A stretch of 32,628 nt of DNA from Bacteroidales bacterium (GCA_017962545.1 JAGCVD010000016.1:1-32628), one strand, 5' to 3'. Positions 1 to 8,166 are shown, numbered from the stretch's first letter. Numbers and translations: made by a program. Notes: generated by a model from the sequence alone, not told the origin.

Positions 1-33
1 CATCCTGAGCCAGGATCAAACTCTTCATTGTAA
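1..33 (-). rRNA. rrs: 16S ribosomal RNA, 5' end only
   Basis: The reverse complement of the first bases reads GAAGAGTTTGATCCTGGCTC, the nearly universal 5' end of bacterial 16S rRNA (the 27F primer site). Transcription runs leftward out of the window, so only about 33 bases of the gene are present. The exact mature 5' end is uncertain by a few bases. A matching promoter lies upstream at 170-200. Confidence 0.96.
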
Positions 34-169
34 GAATTGTTCTTTGTTTACCTTCTTGACTCGTCTTCGTGTCTCACACACATACCTATATATATGTATG
101 ACGACACACGCTATCTCTTTCTTCTCATCATGTCAAATTTCTCTGTCCCCCTTAGGCGGAAAACGGCTG

Positions 170-200
170 CAAAAGTACAACCTTTTTCTAAACCACCAAA
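170..200 (-). promoter_or_regulatory. rRNA operon promoter, Bacteroidetes type
   Basis: On the minus strand a TTTG (197-200) is followed after exactly 19 bases by TACTTTTG (170-177), which fits the Bacteroidetes sigma-ABfr consensus TTTG-N19-21-TAnnTTTG. It points at the 16S gene, with a leader of about 130 bases. The placement and perfect spacing make it the likely rrn promoter. Confidence 0.85.
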
Positions 201-316
201 ATATTTTTTCAAAAAAAATGCAATATTTTTCACAACATACTGATTACCACAATAAAATATTTGAAGAAAAATTAAAATCCGACTTTAAAGCCAAATCCAT
301 TCCCCAATTTTTGAAT
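201..316. other. AT-rich spacer between rrn promoter and glycosidase terminator
   Basis: I see no gene here. The stretch is strongly AT-rich compared with the surrounding GC-rich genes. It may act as upstream activating DNA for the rRNA promoter, which is an inference from position only. Confidence 0.5.
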
Positions 317-317
317 T

Positions 318-359
318 AAAAAAATGGCATTTTCTGCCTTTTAAAAACAGAAAATGCCA
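318..359 (-). terminator. Intrinsic terminator of the GH20 gene
   Basis: A perfect 12-base inverted repeat, TGGCATTTTCTG (325-336) and its complement (348-359), surrounds an 11-base loop. Read on the minus strand the stem is followed by a run of seven T. It lies about 40 bases past the glycosidase stop codon. Confidence 0.9.
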
Positions 360-396
360 AAAACAGCGAAAAATCAATATAGAATACTGATTTATA

Positions 397-3087
397 TCAT
401 CTTATAATAATTTCATCGGTAAAAAGATAACTAGGCTGGCCGGGGGCGGGGTGCCACGCAGGCAGCGGGCCGGGATTGGGCACCACCACACGGAGGTAGC
501 GGACAACGAAGGGGCCTATGTAGATTGACGAATAATATGAAGGAATCCCCAATGTTATATTATAGTTTTTCAGGCGCATACCAGTTTCTCGCGGATCCAT
601 GTCGAAGGTCCAATCCGAAACCAAATCCCATTCTTTTCCGTCATTGGAGACATATGCTTTAATCTCCTTCGGTGCCAATATCCAGTCGAATGTGTTTTGC
701 ATGAAGCGCATTGTGACTTCGTGGATTTCAGTAGGCTTGCCAAAGTCGATAGTGGCGTCGATGCTGTCGCCCCAATAGCCCTGCCAGTGGCCGTCGGCAT
801 AGGTGGAGTTGGAGCCGAGCTGGCCGTCGATAAGGGCATTTTCTCCCCCACCCGAATAAATGGACTTGTAGGTGCTGTACTGCGTATTGAGGGTAATCTT
901 GGCGCCCATCCCGAGGTGACTCAACAGATACTGCTCGGTGACGACACCTTCGCCGTACTCGTTATAGCTAATGGCCTTGATGGTCGCTGAGCGCTCCAGC
1001 GGGAAGGGTTCGGTATAGAGTGTGGAACCCTTGTTTGGCTCGTTGCCGTCAAGGGTATAATAGATGGGGCGGTCGTTATAGAGGGTCCTTAATGAAACAT
1101 AAGGGTATCCTCTCCCCTCTCCTGCGGGAGAGGGGCTGGGGGTGAGGCTCATAAACACATGCCTGTCTAGTTCCAGCACCTCGCGGGCAAGGTCGTCGTA
1201 ACGGTTCATCACGATATAGCGCTCATAGTCGCCGTTCTCTTGGTCCCACAAATTCAGATAGAACGTCTTAAGAATGTGCAGGTCTCGGAAATACGAGTAG
1301 GCATTATCTTTAATGCTGCCCTCTAAATCCACTCCCTCTTGCTTATCTCCTTGCAGCAACTTATAAATACTATGTCTTAACAAAACCTTTTTCACCGTAG
1401 CTTTAATCCTTTCCAAAGCATAGGCCGCATGTGGATTCTGATAAGATACCGTAATGGTATCCAATGCTTTCAACACCTTGGCCACACGCGAATACACCGC
1501 AGTTCCATCGGTGTTGTCTGGATTGAAGTTAAGCAGAGGCTCGAGAAGAGCTGCAGTGGTGTACCAGTCGGCCACGTCGGGGTTGTACATCAGGGCACCG
1601 ACATCATACAGCTGTTGCGTCAGTGGGTATCCACTCCCCTCTCCGCTCGGAGAGGGGCTGGGGGTGAGGCTATAGAACAGCCGCTCGAAATTCTCGTTGA
1701 ACTGCGCCTCGCGCTGGCGGAGCTCCTCAGGGTCGTCGGTTTTGAGGGGATTCCATGCCATCTCGGCGGCCCAGTACTGGGCGTGCCAACTGTTGTCGAA
1801 GAGGGCCTCGCCATTATCGTCCCAGCAGGTGAGCATGCAACCTTCGGCACCATCGCGGTAGCCGTCGCGGAACAAGTTGGCGATATTCTTGATATACCGT
1901 TGCGGCGTGGAGGTCATGGTGGCGCTATGGCCCGTCGAGGCCGCCACCCAGAAGGGGTTACCCTGCTCCTTGAAGGGCTTTATCAGGTGCGTAAAGCTGT
2001 CGATAGGCTCGTAGGCCCACATAATGTAGGTCATATCCTCCGGCAACTGTTTCATCATGGCGGGGTTCTTGGCCACGATGTCGCCCCACATGGCAAGCCT
2101 CACCCCCTGCCCCTCTCCTGTTAAGAGAGGGGAGTGGTTTGAACCCGTCTCTTCTCTCCCCTCTCCTTTTAGGAGAGGGGTACGGGGGTGAGGCTGCTCT
2201 GCTCGTACCATCCTGTAGCAGCGGTTGATGAAGTCCACATACACTTGGTCGGCACCGAGGCTGTCCACCAGTTCCTTTGCACGACCGGTGCCGAGTTGTT
2301 CGGTCTCGTCGCAATTGATGATGAAGAAGGGCGAGTTGGGGATGCGCTGGTAAGCGGCCTCGATGCGCTTGCGCAGAAAGTCGTAGGTGGCCTCCTTCGA
2401 GGGGTCGAAGTTGGTGCGACTGTCCATCATGTTCTGGTAGAACGGTATGCGGAGCGTCTTCTCGGCGTGGGCGAAGAACTGCAGGTTGATAACCTCGTCT
2501 GGGTGCGGCTTGCACTCGGCGGCGTAGGCGGGCGCCAGGTCGGGGAACTCCGGCTGGTAGAGGGTGTGCTCGGTGTAGTAGTTGCAGTAGTTGTACTTCA
2601 GCGCATGGAGCCTATTCCATTGCTTCTCGCGAAAGGCCTGGTGCGGGACGGGGCCGCGACTGATGTCGTCCATCCATCCACGGTATGTAAAGGCCGGCCA
2701 GTCGGTGATGGTACAGCATGGCAGCGTGTCTCCATGGATAAGCTTCAGCTGTTCCAGCGTCATGTATGCGTACTTCAATCCCTCATCACCGTTCACATTA
2801 TAATATTCGATAGTGATTCGCTTGGGTTCAATCTTGAGTACATAGGCTTGGTCCATGTTTGCCTGCACCCAGTGCAACATGGTGCTTTTGAGAATATCAA
2901 TCTCTGTGTTGTCCAGGCCGACCTCTTTCACTTTGGCTTTTTTCCATACGCACACTTTGCCGCTCATATCCACTGCCACACTCTGTGGTGTGGGGATAAG
3001 ACCAAGGTTTACATCACTACGGATCTGTCCTTGTGCCATGATGGGCAGCACGACAGCCAGCAACAAAACAACAACAATTCTTTTCAT
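397..3087 (-). CDS. GH20-type beta-N-acetylhexosaminidase-like glycosidase, secreted, with C-terminal F5/8 carbohydrate-binding domain
   Basis: The 896-residue product starts with a signal peptide (hydrophobic residues 5-20, then AQGQ). Residues ~30-120 resemble the GH20 N-terminal zincin-like domain. The catalytic barrel follows and contains NCDETEQL at about residue 260, which matches the Asp-Glu pair of GH20 enzymes that cleave terminal N-acetylhexosamines by substrate-assisted catalysis. Near residues 660-720 is a chitobiase-type C-terminal segment (YYTLDGNEP), and the last ~160 residues look like an F5/8 type C (CBM32) module. Three palindromic repeat elements are translated in frame (near residues 298-331, 473-485 and 647-659), so the protein is longer than its relatives should be. 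It is the last gene after metK, DUF4491 and pdxJ on the same strand, with a 64-base gap. The exact substrate is unknown. Confidence 0.85.
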   Translation of the reverse strand: MKRIVVVLLLAVVLPIMAQGQIRSDVNLGLIPTPQSVAVDMSGKVCVWKKAKVKEVGLDNTEIDILKSTMLHWVQANMDQAYVLKIEPKRITIEYYNVNGDEGLKYAYMTLEQLKLIHGDTLPCCTITDWPAFTYRGWMDDISRGPVPHQAFREKQWNRLHALKYNYCNYYTEHTLYQPEFPDLAPAYAAECKPHPDEVINLQFFAHAEKTLRIPFYQNMMDSRTNFDPSKEATYDFLRKRIEAAYQRIPNSPFFIINCDETEQLGTGRAKELVDSLGADQVYVDFINRCYRMVRAEQPHPRTPLLKGEGREETGSNHSPLLTGEGQGVRLAMWGDIVAKNPAMMKQLPEDMTYIMWAYEPIDSFTHLIKPFKEQGNPFWVAASTGHSATMTSTPQRYIKNIANLFRDGYRDGAEGCMLTCWDDNGEALFDNSWHAQYWAAEMAWNPLKTDDPEELRQREAQFNENFERLFYSLTPSPSPSGEGSGYPLTQQLYDVGALMYNPDVADWYTTAALLEPLLNFNPDNTDGTAVYSRVAKVLKALDTITVSYQNPHAAYALERIKATVKKVLLRHSIYKLLQGDKQEGVDLEGSIKDNAYSYFRDLHILKTFYLNLWDQENGDYERYIVMNRYDDLAREVLELDRHVFMSLTPSPSPAGEGRGYPYVSLRTLYNDRPIYYTLDGNEPNKGSTLYTEPFPLERSATIKAISYNEYGEGVVTEQYLLSHLGMGAKITLNTQYSTYKSIYSGGGENALIDGQLGSNSTYADGHWQGYWGDSIDATIDFGKPTEIHEVTMRFMQNTFDWILAPKEIKAYVSNDGKEWDLVSDWTFDMDPRETGMRLKNYNITLGIPSYYSSIYIGPFVVRYLRVVVPNPGPLPAWHPAPGQPSYLFTDEIIIR
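1107..1150. repeat. Palindromic element inside the GH20 gene, copy 1
   Basis: The core is CCCCTCTCC, a 4-base loop and GGAGAGGGG, followed by CTGGGGGTGAGGCT. It is translated on the minus strand as LTPSPSPAGEGRGYP and the frame stays open. The same core and GGGGTGAGGCT flank occur at 1632-1672 and 2096-2195. Confidence 0.9.
1632..1672. repeat. Palindromic element inside the GH20 gene, copy 2
   Basis: CCCCTCTCC, a GCTC loop and GGAGAGGGG are followed by CTGGGGGTGAGGCT, almost identical to copy 1 except in the loop. It is translated as LTPSPSPSGEGSGYP. The loop difference with an intact stem suggests selection on, or conversion of, the palindrome. Confidence 0.9.
2096..2195. repeat. Inverted pair of palindromic elements (REPIN-like) inside the GH20 gene
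   Basis: Two copies face each other: AGCCTCACCCC at 2096 opens the first and GGGGTGAGGCT at 2195 closes the second. Each contains the CCCCTCTCC/GGAGAGGGG-type stem (the first copy's stem is one base shorter), and ~20 unrelated bases lie between them. The layout matches paired REP sequences (REPINs or BIMEs) of other bacteria. The pair is translated in frame as about 33 residues rich in PLLKGEG and PLLTGEG, next to the catalytic region. Confidence 0.88.
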
Positions 3088-3103
3088 ACACTTACATAAA
3101 AAA

Positions 3104-3151
3104 CATTTGTCCTTTCACTCCTTTTCACCCCCCATCACTCCTTCTCACTCC
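3104..3151. repeat. Degenerate ~9-base repeat between pdxJ and the GH20 gene
   Basis: On the minus strand, variants of GGAGTGANA recur about four times with spacing near nine bases, filling most of the 64-base gap. The register is less strict than in the 7- and 8-base arrays elsewhere in the window. Confidence 0.55.
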
Positions 3152-3886
3152 CTACTTCAAGCATTCCAAATACCGATGGATGGTCTCTTCGATGCCGAGG
3201 TAGAGGGCGTCGCTGATGAGAGCGTGGCCGATACTCACCTCGTCGCACCAAGGTATCTGTTGGTGGAAGTAGGTGAGGTTCTCCAACGAGAGGTCGTGTC
3301 CGGCGTTGAGTCCAAGTCCACAGTCACGGGCCACCTTGGCAGCTTCCACGAAAGGAGCGATGGCAGCCTCGCGGCCAGCAGGATATTCGCGGGCATAGGC
3401 TTCGGTGTAGAGCTCCACGCGGTCGGTGCCGGTTTTGGCAGCCATCTCAATCATCTGCGGGTTGGCGTCGATGAAGATGCTCACGCGGATGCCACAAGCC
3501 TTGAACTCCTTGACAACATCACGCAGATAGTCCTGGTTCTTGACGGTGTCCCAACCAGCATTGCTGGTCAGCACCCCTTCGGCATCGGGCACCAGTGTCA
3601 CCTGCGCAGGCCGTATCTCTTTCACCAGGTCTATGAAACCGTAGGGGCGACTCTTCGAGATGCCTTTAGGATTACCTTCAATATTGTATTCCACTCCGAT
3701 GAGCGGCTTGATGGCCAGCGCATCGGCGTAGCGGATATGGCGCTCATCGGGACGCGGATGCACGGTGATACCCTGGGCACCGAAACGCTCGCAATCCACA
3801 GCAAACTTTAATACGTCAGGAGTGTTGCCGCCACGCGCATTTCGTATGGTGGCCACCTTGTTGATATTTACACTAAGCTTTGTCAT
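3152..3886 (-). CDS. pdxJ: Pyridoxine 5'-phosphate synthase PdxJ
   Basis: The 244-residue product forms pyridoxine 5'-phosphate from 1-deoxy-xylulose 5-phosphate and 3-amino-2-oxopropyl phosphate, the last ring-closing step of DXP-dependent vitamin B6 synthesis. Family signatures include the N-terminal [28 protein letters not shown], the central VTLVPD and the late [10 protein letters not shown] and EVSIGHALI segments. The reading frame is open upstream to 4027, but the start [10 protein letters not shown] at 3886 matches the family's N-terminus, so I use it. It overlaps the end of the DUF4491 gene by 14 bases. With metK upstream it forms a probable operon, so its expression may follow the SAM-II element. 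Confidence 0.95.
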   Translation of the reverse strand: MTKLSVNINKVATIRNARGGNTPDVLKFAVDCERFGAQGITVHPRPDERHIRYADALAIKPLIGVEYNIEGNPKGISKSRPYGFIDLVKEIRPAQVTLVPDAEGVLTSNAGWDTVKNQDYLRDVVKEFKACGIRVSIFIDANPQMIEMAAKTGTDRVELYTEAYAREYPAGREAAIAPFVEAAKVARDCGLGLNAGHDLSLENLTYFHQQIPWCDEVSIGHALISDALYLGIEETIHRYLECLK

Positions 3887-4178
3887 TATATTTGTTTTTT
3901 CTTTTAGGATTTTCCGGGAACCAACCTTTCTTGACACGCTCACGCTGCTTAAATAGCTCCAGTATTGACCACAGACTTGAGAATGCCATGACGCCCAACA
4001 AGGTGGACAGTATGGTGCTCTCCACAATTAGAGAGCCTCCAACGCAAACCAATCCCAACACGAGGAATGCCCACCAGCAACCCACTCCGAAATAATATTC
4101 CGCCTTGATTACCATGGGGTGGAAAAGGCCGATACACAAGAATGTTGCAACGCCAATAATAAGGCCGGTGTAATTCAT
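3873..4178 (-). CDS. Small integral membrane protein, DUF4491 family
   Basis: The 101-residue product has three or four hydrophobic segments (about residues 3-20, 30-48, 50-68) and a basic tail ending [18 protein letters not shown]. This matches the DUF4491 family of Bacteroidales, whose function is unknown. Its start codon overlaps the metK stop by four bases (ATGA) and its end overlaps the pdxJ start, so it is translationally coupled on both sides. Lying inside a SAM-controlled unit between two cofactor genes, it could be linked to methionine or cofactor transport, but nothing in the sequence proves this. Confidence 0.85.
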   Translation of the reverse strand: MNYTGLIIGVATFLCIGLFHPMVIKAEYYFGVGCWWAFLVLGLVCVGGSLIVESTILSTLLGVMAFSSLWSILELFKQRERVKKGWFPENPKRKNKYNDKA

Positions 4179-5431
4179 ATATTAAATTCTTTCTTTATCG
4201 CGTCGACCATGTCGAGTTTTTCCCAGCCGAAGAACTGCACCTTCTTGGTGCGCTTGCGGCCGACAGCGTCGTAGAGGATGACGGTCTCCTCCTTTGGATC
4301 GCGGCCCATGTGGCCGTAGGCGGCTGTCTGGCGGTAGATGGGGTTCTTGAGGCCGAAGCGCTGCGTGATGGCGAAAGGACGCATGTCGAAAAGTTTCTCC
4401 ACGCGCTTGGCAATCTCGCCGTCGGTGAGTTTGACCTTGGCCGTGCCATAAGTGTTGACGTAGAAGCCCACAGGCTCGGCCACGCCAATGGCATAGGCCA
4501 CCTGCACCAGCACCTCGTCGCAGAGTCCCGCTGCCACCATGTTCTTGGCGATATGGCGGGTGGCATAGGCTGCCGAGCGGTCCACCTTCGAGGGATCTTT
4601 ACCACTGAAGGCGCCGCCGCCGTGAGCACCGCGACCGCCATAGGTGTCGACGATGATTTTGCGCCCCGTGAGGCCCGTGTCGCCATGGGGACCGCCGATG
4701 ACAAACTTGCCCGTGGGGTTGACATACAGCTTGTAGTCCTGCTTGGCGAAGAGGGCGCGGTTCTTGGCGTTGATGCGCTTCAGCACCCGTGGTATCAGTA
4801 TCTCGCGCACGTCCTTCTCAATCTGCTTGAGCATGCGGCGCTCGGTGTCAAACTCGTCGTGCTGGGTCGACAGCACGATGGTGTCGACGCGCAGCGGCTT
4901 GCCGGCGTCGCTGTATTCGATGGTAATCTGGCTCTTGGCGTCGGGACGCAGGTAGGTCATCACCTTGCCCTCCTTACGGATGCGGGTCAGCTCCTGCAAG
5001 AAGATATGCGCCAAGGTGATGGGCAACGGCATATACTCGCGTGTCTCGTTGCAGGCGTAGCCGAACATCATGCCTTGGTCACCGGCGCCCTGCTCCTCTT
5101 CCGTTTTGCGGCTGACACCCTGATTGATATCGCCACTCTGGCCGTGGATGGTGGAGAGCACCGCGCACGACTCGGCCTCAAACTTATACTCGCCCTTGGT
5201 GTAACCTATCTCTTTGATGACGTCGCGGACGGTCTCCTGGATGTCGACCCAACCGTTGCAGGTCACCTCACCGCTGACGACTGCCAGGCCCGTGGTCACC
5301 AGTGTCTCACAAGCCACATGGCTCTCGGGGTCGCGGCGCAGGAATTCATCGAGCAAAGCATCTGAAATCTGGTCGGCCACCTTGTCGGGATGGCCCTCCG
5401 AAACACTTTCTGAAGTGAAGAAATAACTCAT
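4175..5431 (-). CDS. metK: S-adenosylmethionine synthase MetK
   Basis: The 418-residue product makes S-adenosylmethionine from methionine and ATP. Signature motifs are all present: [16 protein letters not shown] near residue 14, [12 protein letters not shown] near residue 115 and the phosphate-binding [19 protein letters not shown] near residue 270. Length and ends fit the family. It is the first gene of a run with DUF4491, pdxJ and the GH20 gene. The 5' leader holds a candidate SAM-II riboswitch directly behind a well-spaced promoter, which would allow feedback control by the enzyme's own product. Confidence 0.98.
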   Translation of the reverse strand: MSYFFTSESVSEGHPDKVADQISDALLDEFLRRDPESHVACETLVTTGLAVVSGEVTCNGWVDIQETVRDVIKEIGYTKGEYKFEAESCAVLSTIHGQSGDINQGVSRKTEEEQGAGDQGMMFGYACNETREYMPLPITLAHIFLQELTRIRKEGKVMTYLRPDAKSQITIEYSDAGKPLRVDTIVLSTQHDEFDTERRMLKQIEKDVREILIPRVLKRINAKNRALFAKQDYKLYVNPTGKFVIGGPHGDTGLTGRKIIVDTYGGRGAHGGGAFSGKDPSKVDRSAAYATRHIAKNMVAAGLCDEVLVQVAYAIGVAEPVGFYVNTYGTAKVKLTDGEIAKRVEKLFDMRPFAITQRFGLKNPIYRQTAAYGHMGRDPKEETVILYDAVGRKRTKKVQFFGWEKLDMVDAIKKEFNI

Positions 5432-5499
5432 TTTGTTACAATTTAGTTTAGTTAATACTATGTTCTAAATGTAACAGATTTGAGAATGAAGTCGCAGTT

Positions 5500-5553
5500 G
5501 AACAACGCTTTAGCATTTTTTCAAGTGGTTGCAATCATTACAAATCTATCCAC
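5500..5553 (-). promoter_or_regulatory. Candidate SAM-II riboswitch in the metK leader
   Basis: Read on the minus strand the leader has GTGG (P1), an ATTTG loop segment, ATTGCAA, then CCAC closing P1, followed by AAATGCTAAAG. These elements and their order fit the SAM-II aptamer known from Bacteroidetes and alphaproteobacteria. GTAATG in the loop can pair with CGTTGT after the CTAAAG, giving the pseudoknot P2 with several G-U pairs. It sits only a few bases after the predicted transcription start and about 70 bases before metK, a gene whose product makes the ligand. The match is by eye against remembered family features. Confidence 0.82.
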
Positions 5554-5564
5554 ATTTGCGGATG

Positions 5565-5595
5565 CAAAGATACGAAAAATTCCCGATATGACAAA
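5565..5595 (-). promoter_or_regulatory. metK operon promoter
   Basis: On the minus strand TTTG (5592-5595) and TATCTTTG (5565-5572) are separated by exactly 19 bases, the Bacteroidetes consensus. Transcription would start near 5558, just ahead of the candidate SAM-II aptamer. The upstream element lies just beyond the marC stop codon at 5600. Confidence 0.85.
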
Positions 5596-5599
5596 AACA

Positions 5600-6199
5600 T
5601 TATTGTCCAATGACACCATTGAACACGCCGGCAATGCCGCCGGCGAAGAGCTTGACGCTCATGGCCAGCAGGATGACGCCGAAGAACTTGCGCAGCACAT
5701 AGATAATGTCGGCGCCCAGCTTGTTGGCTATCTTATCGAGGAAGCGGATGACGAAGTAGTCGAGCACGATGTTGAGCAGCAGACCAATGAGGATATTGAC
5801 GGTGGCGTACTCGGCGCGCAGCGAGATGAGCGCCGTGATGGCTCCCGGACCTGCGATGAGCGGGAAGGCCACCGGCACCACGCTGGCGCCACTGGTGGGA
5901 CCGTCGTTCTTGATAATCTCGCGTCCCAACACCATCTCGAGCGCCAAGATGAAGAGCACCAAGGCACCGGCCACAGCGAAAGAGGCCGAGTCGATACTGA
6001 AGAGGTGCAGCAATCCGTCGCCGACGAAATAGAAGGCCACGAAGAGCAGCAACGCCACCGAGGTGGCCTGCAAAGGCTTGATGGCCTTACCTTGGTCGCG
6101 CATGGAGACGAAGATAGGTATGGAACCCGTGATGTCGATGATGGCGAACATCACGAGGAAAGTGCTGAAGATTTCGACGATATTGATTGACTGTAGCAT
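5600..6199 (-). CDS. MarC family integral membrane protein
   Basis: The 199-residue product has about six hydrophobic segments. Family features include the start MLQSINIVEIFSTFLVMFAIIDITGSIPIF and the central VVPVAFPLIAGPGAI. MarC (UPF0056) proteins are inner membrane proteins of unresolved function; the older link to multiple antibiotic resistance was later disputed. The gene starts 6 bases after the radical-SAM stop, so it is probably cotranscribed with the lipoprotein/radical-SAM genes, though no functional link is known. Confidence 0.92.
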   Translation of the reverse strand: MLQSINIVEIFSTFLVMFAIIDITGSIPIFVSMRDQGKAIKPLQATSVALLLFVAFYFVGDGLLHLFSIDSASFAVAGALVLFILALEMVLGREIIKNDGPTSGASVVPVAFPLIAGPGAITALISLRAEYATVNILIGLLLNIVLDYFVIRFLDKIANKLGADIIYVLRKFFGVILLAMSVKLFAGGIAGVFNGVIGQ

Positions 6200-6205
6200 A
6201 TATGG

Positions 6206-7294
6206 TTATTTGTGATAGATTCTGTTGTAGTGGCAGACGAGCAGGTTGCCGTTGTCGTCGTAGAGATGGAGTCCCGAGCCCTCGCAGTAGCGCCACACCT
6301 TGCAGTCCTTGCATTGGTCTTTCTTGGCCCACGAGCGGTCGCGCATCACCTGGAAGCGGTTCTGCCAGACCTCCCAGAAGTCGTCCTTATAGATATTGCC
6401 CTGATCCATGTTACTGCGCACCGAGGTACAGCCGCTGATGGCGCCGTCGCAACGGATGCTGGCTACGTCAATACCGCTGCGGCAGAAGAAGAAATGGTCG
6501 CGCACCTTCTGCTCGTACTCGCCGAGGAAGCCCTCGCAGGCGTAACTCACGTTTAGTTCGGGGTTCGGAGTTCGGAATTCGGAGTTTCTGCAATCCTTGA
6601 TAAAATCAAGGATGCCGCGGAACTGCTCGTCGGTGAGCTGCAGCTCGGGGTCGTGAGCGGCGCGCCCCATGGGGAAGATGCTGAAGAGGCGCCAAGCGGG
6701 GACGCCGAGCGAGACAAGGTAGTCCTTGAACTCGCGCAGATGGGGATAGCTGCGGGGATTGACGCAGGTGACAACATCCCAAAGGATGTCCTTCTGCTGC
6801 ACCAGCAACTTGATGGCCTGGGTGGCTTTCTCGAAACTCTGCGGATGGCGTCGTATCCAGTTGTGTTGCTCCTCGAAGCCGTCGAGGCTCACGGTGATGC
6901 TGTGCATGCCGCTGGCCAGCAGGCTCTCCAGGCGCTTCTCGTCCAGCAGGAATCCGTTGGTGACCACGCCCCACGGGTACTCGCGGCGGTAGAGCTCACG
7001 CCCCACCTCTTCGAGGTCGTCGCGCAGCAGCGCTTCGCCGCCGGTGAAGATAATAAAAACCTTATGGGGGTCGACATGCGGCGTGATGCTGTCTATCACC
7101 TTCAGGAAGTCCCCCGCGGGCATATCCTTCACCTCGGGCTGCACCTTGCAATCCGAACCGCAGTGTCGGCATGACATATTGCACCGCAGCGTGCACTCCC
7201 AGAAGAGCGTCTTGAGGGGGTGCAGTTGCTCGTCGGTCTTGCGCAGCGAACGCTGCAATTCCAACCCTATGCGTTGCTTGACGGAAAGGCTCAT
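6206..7294 (-). CDS. Radical SAM/SPASM enzyme of the rSAM/lipoprotein system (TIGR04133-like)
   Basis: The 362-residue product has the radical-SAM cluster motif CNMSCRHC (Cys38, 42, 45), the GGEALLR motif and a C-terminal SPASM-like region with further cysteines (CRSG, RCDGAISGC, CKDCKVWRYC). It most resembles the family seen in Bacteroides and Prevotella next to a partner lipoprotein, and two such lipoprotein genes lie directly upstream here. The enzyme presumably modifies the lipoprotein, but the chemistry is unknown. I chose MSLSVKQ (7294) over the upstream in-frame start at 7333, because it begins just after the short lipoprotein stop (7296) and the extra 13 residues are not family-like. 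Residues ~235-247 (NSEFRTPNPEL) are encoded by a 7-base repeat tract. Confidence 0.88.
   Translation of the reverse strand: MSLSVKQRIGLELQRSLRKTDEQLHPLKTLFWECTLRCNMSCRHCGSDCKVQPEVKDMPAGDFLKVIDSITPHVDPHKVFIIFTGGEALLRDDLEEVGRELYRREYPWGVVTNGFLLDEKRLESLLASGMHSITVSLDGFEEQHNWIRRHPQSFEKATQAIKLLVQQKDILWDVVTCVNPRSYPHLREFKDYLVSLGVPAWRLFSIFPMGRAAHDPELQLTDEQFRGILDFIKDCRNSEFRTPNPELNVSYACEGFLGEYEQKVRDHFFFCRSGIDVASIRCDGAISGCTSVRSNMDQGNIYKDDFWEVWQNRFQVMRDRSWAKKDQCKDCKVWRYCEGSGLHLYDDNGNLLVCHYNRIYHK
6556..6590. repeat. 7-base repeat tract inside the radical-SAM gene
   Basis: Five consecutive heptamers, variants of GTTCGGA (plus strand), run without a register slip; the fifth is GTTTCTG. They encode NSEFRTPNPEL between the barrel and the SPASM region without breaking the frame. 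The period and the leading RTT match arrays at 10877, 11426 and 32453. Confidence 0.8.
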
Positions 7295-7295
7295 T

Positions 7296-7445
7296 CTATT
7301 CGACAACGTTGTATGCCTTCGTCGGCGGACCATACATCAGATGAGGTAAATCGTTATCATCCTCTTTGCTGCACGACGAGAGGCCCATCAAGCCGAGAAG
7401 CGCGATGAGCAGCCAATGTTTTGCTTTGAGATAGCGCAGTTTCAT
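7296..7445 (-). CDS. Short lipoprotein, truncated form of the rSAM-associated lipoprotein
   Basis: This 49-residue product begins MKLRYLKAKHWLLIALLGLM and has the lipobox LSSC at about residue 23. The mature part is only ~27 residues and contains LMYGPPTKAYNV, which matches LMYGVPTMEFQI in the longer lipoprotein upstream. It stops exactly where the longer protein continues into its Ig-like domain. It starts 4 bases after the upstream stop and ends one base before the radical-SAM start, so it sits tightly inside the operon. It is either a decayed duplicate or a minimal lipopeptide substrate. The intact signal, lipobox and motif argue that it is made. Confidence 0.72.
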   Translation of the reverse strand: MKLRYLKAKHWLLIALLGLMGLSSCSKEDDNDLPHLMYGPPTKAYNVVE

Positions 7446-7449
7446 ACCC

Positions 7450-8001
7450 TTATTTGTTTTCCAGCCTAATCTCCACCTTCTTCTTGAAGGTGCCCTGGTT
7501 CCAGCCGTCGGCATTGGTGCGGTCGACATCCTCCGGAGTGACCTTCATCTCGACGATGCTGTTGTGGAACTCACCGTTCTCCTCGCCGTCGACATCGCGC
7601 ACCATCAGGCGTACCTGCTCCTGCGGTATGCCACTGCTCTTTATCTCGAAGCGCCCCTCTGCATCGGTCTTGACGGCGGTCTTCTCAAGCCAGCGGTTGA
7701 CGGCCTCCTCGTCGCCCTCCAAATCACCCTCGGGCGTGGTCTCCATGCCGCGTTCCAGCATATTGACCCGTATGCCACCCACGGGATTGCCGTCGGGGTC
7801 GTGCACTTGGCCGCGTATCTGGAATTCCATCGTCGGCACGCCGTACATCAGGCGCATCTCGCCGCGGTCCTTCATCTCGACGGGCTCGGCCTCCGGCTCG
7901 GGCTCGGCGAGTTTCTTGTGGCAATGGCAGCCACTCATTCCCAAGGCGCCCATCAGAGTGATGAGCAGCCAGTTCTTCAGTTTCAGAAACTTTATTTTCA
8001 T
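7450..8001 (-). CDS. Radical SAM-associated putative lipoprotein (TIGR04134-like)
   Basis: The 183-residue product starts with a signal peptide and lipobox (MSGC, Cys at about residue 24), followed by an acidic linker (AEPEPEAEPVE). The motif LMYGVPTMEFQIRGQV leads into a domain with DPDGNPVGGIRV and KTDAEGRFEIKSSG, typical of a carboxypeptidase-regulatory-like beta-sandwich. This layout fits the lipoprotein partner of the adjacent radical-SAM enzyme. It should be anchored on the periplasmic or outer face of a membrane. The first 25 residues are very like those of the short lipoprotein downstream, which points to tandem duplication. Confidence 0.85.
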   Translation of the reverse strand: MKIKFLKLKNWLLITLMGALGMSGCHCHKKLAEPEPEAEPVEMKDRGEMRLMYGVPTMEFQIRGQVHDPDGNPVGGIRVNMLERGMETTPEGDLEGDEEAVNRWLEKTAVKTDAEGRFEIKSSGIPQEQVRLMVRDVDGEENGEFHNSIVEMKVTPEDVDRTNADGWNQGTFKKKVEIRLENK

Positions 8002-8166
8002 GCTTTAATAACGGCTATGGCGACAAAATATTGTATCGTGCGCGGAAAATACATTTCCCCCTCCGAAACGTCATTTTTACCGTGCACGACAAATTTCTTG
8101 CCAGCTGGGAGGCTGTGGAGGGGAGGTGGATTTGGGGCCATGGGGATGCAATTCGGAAAAATTGTG

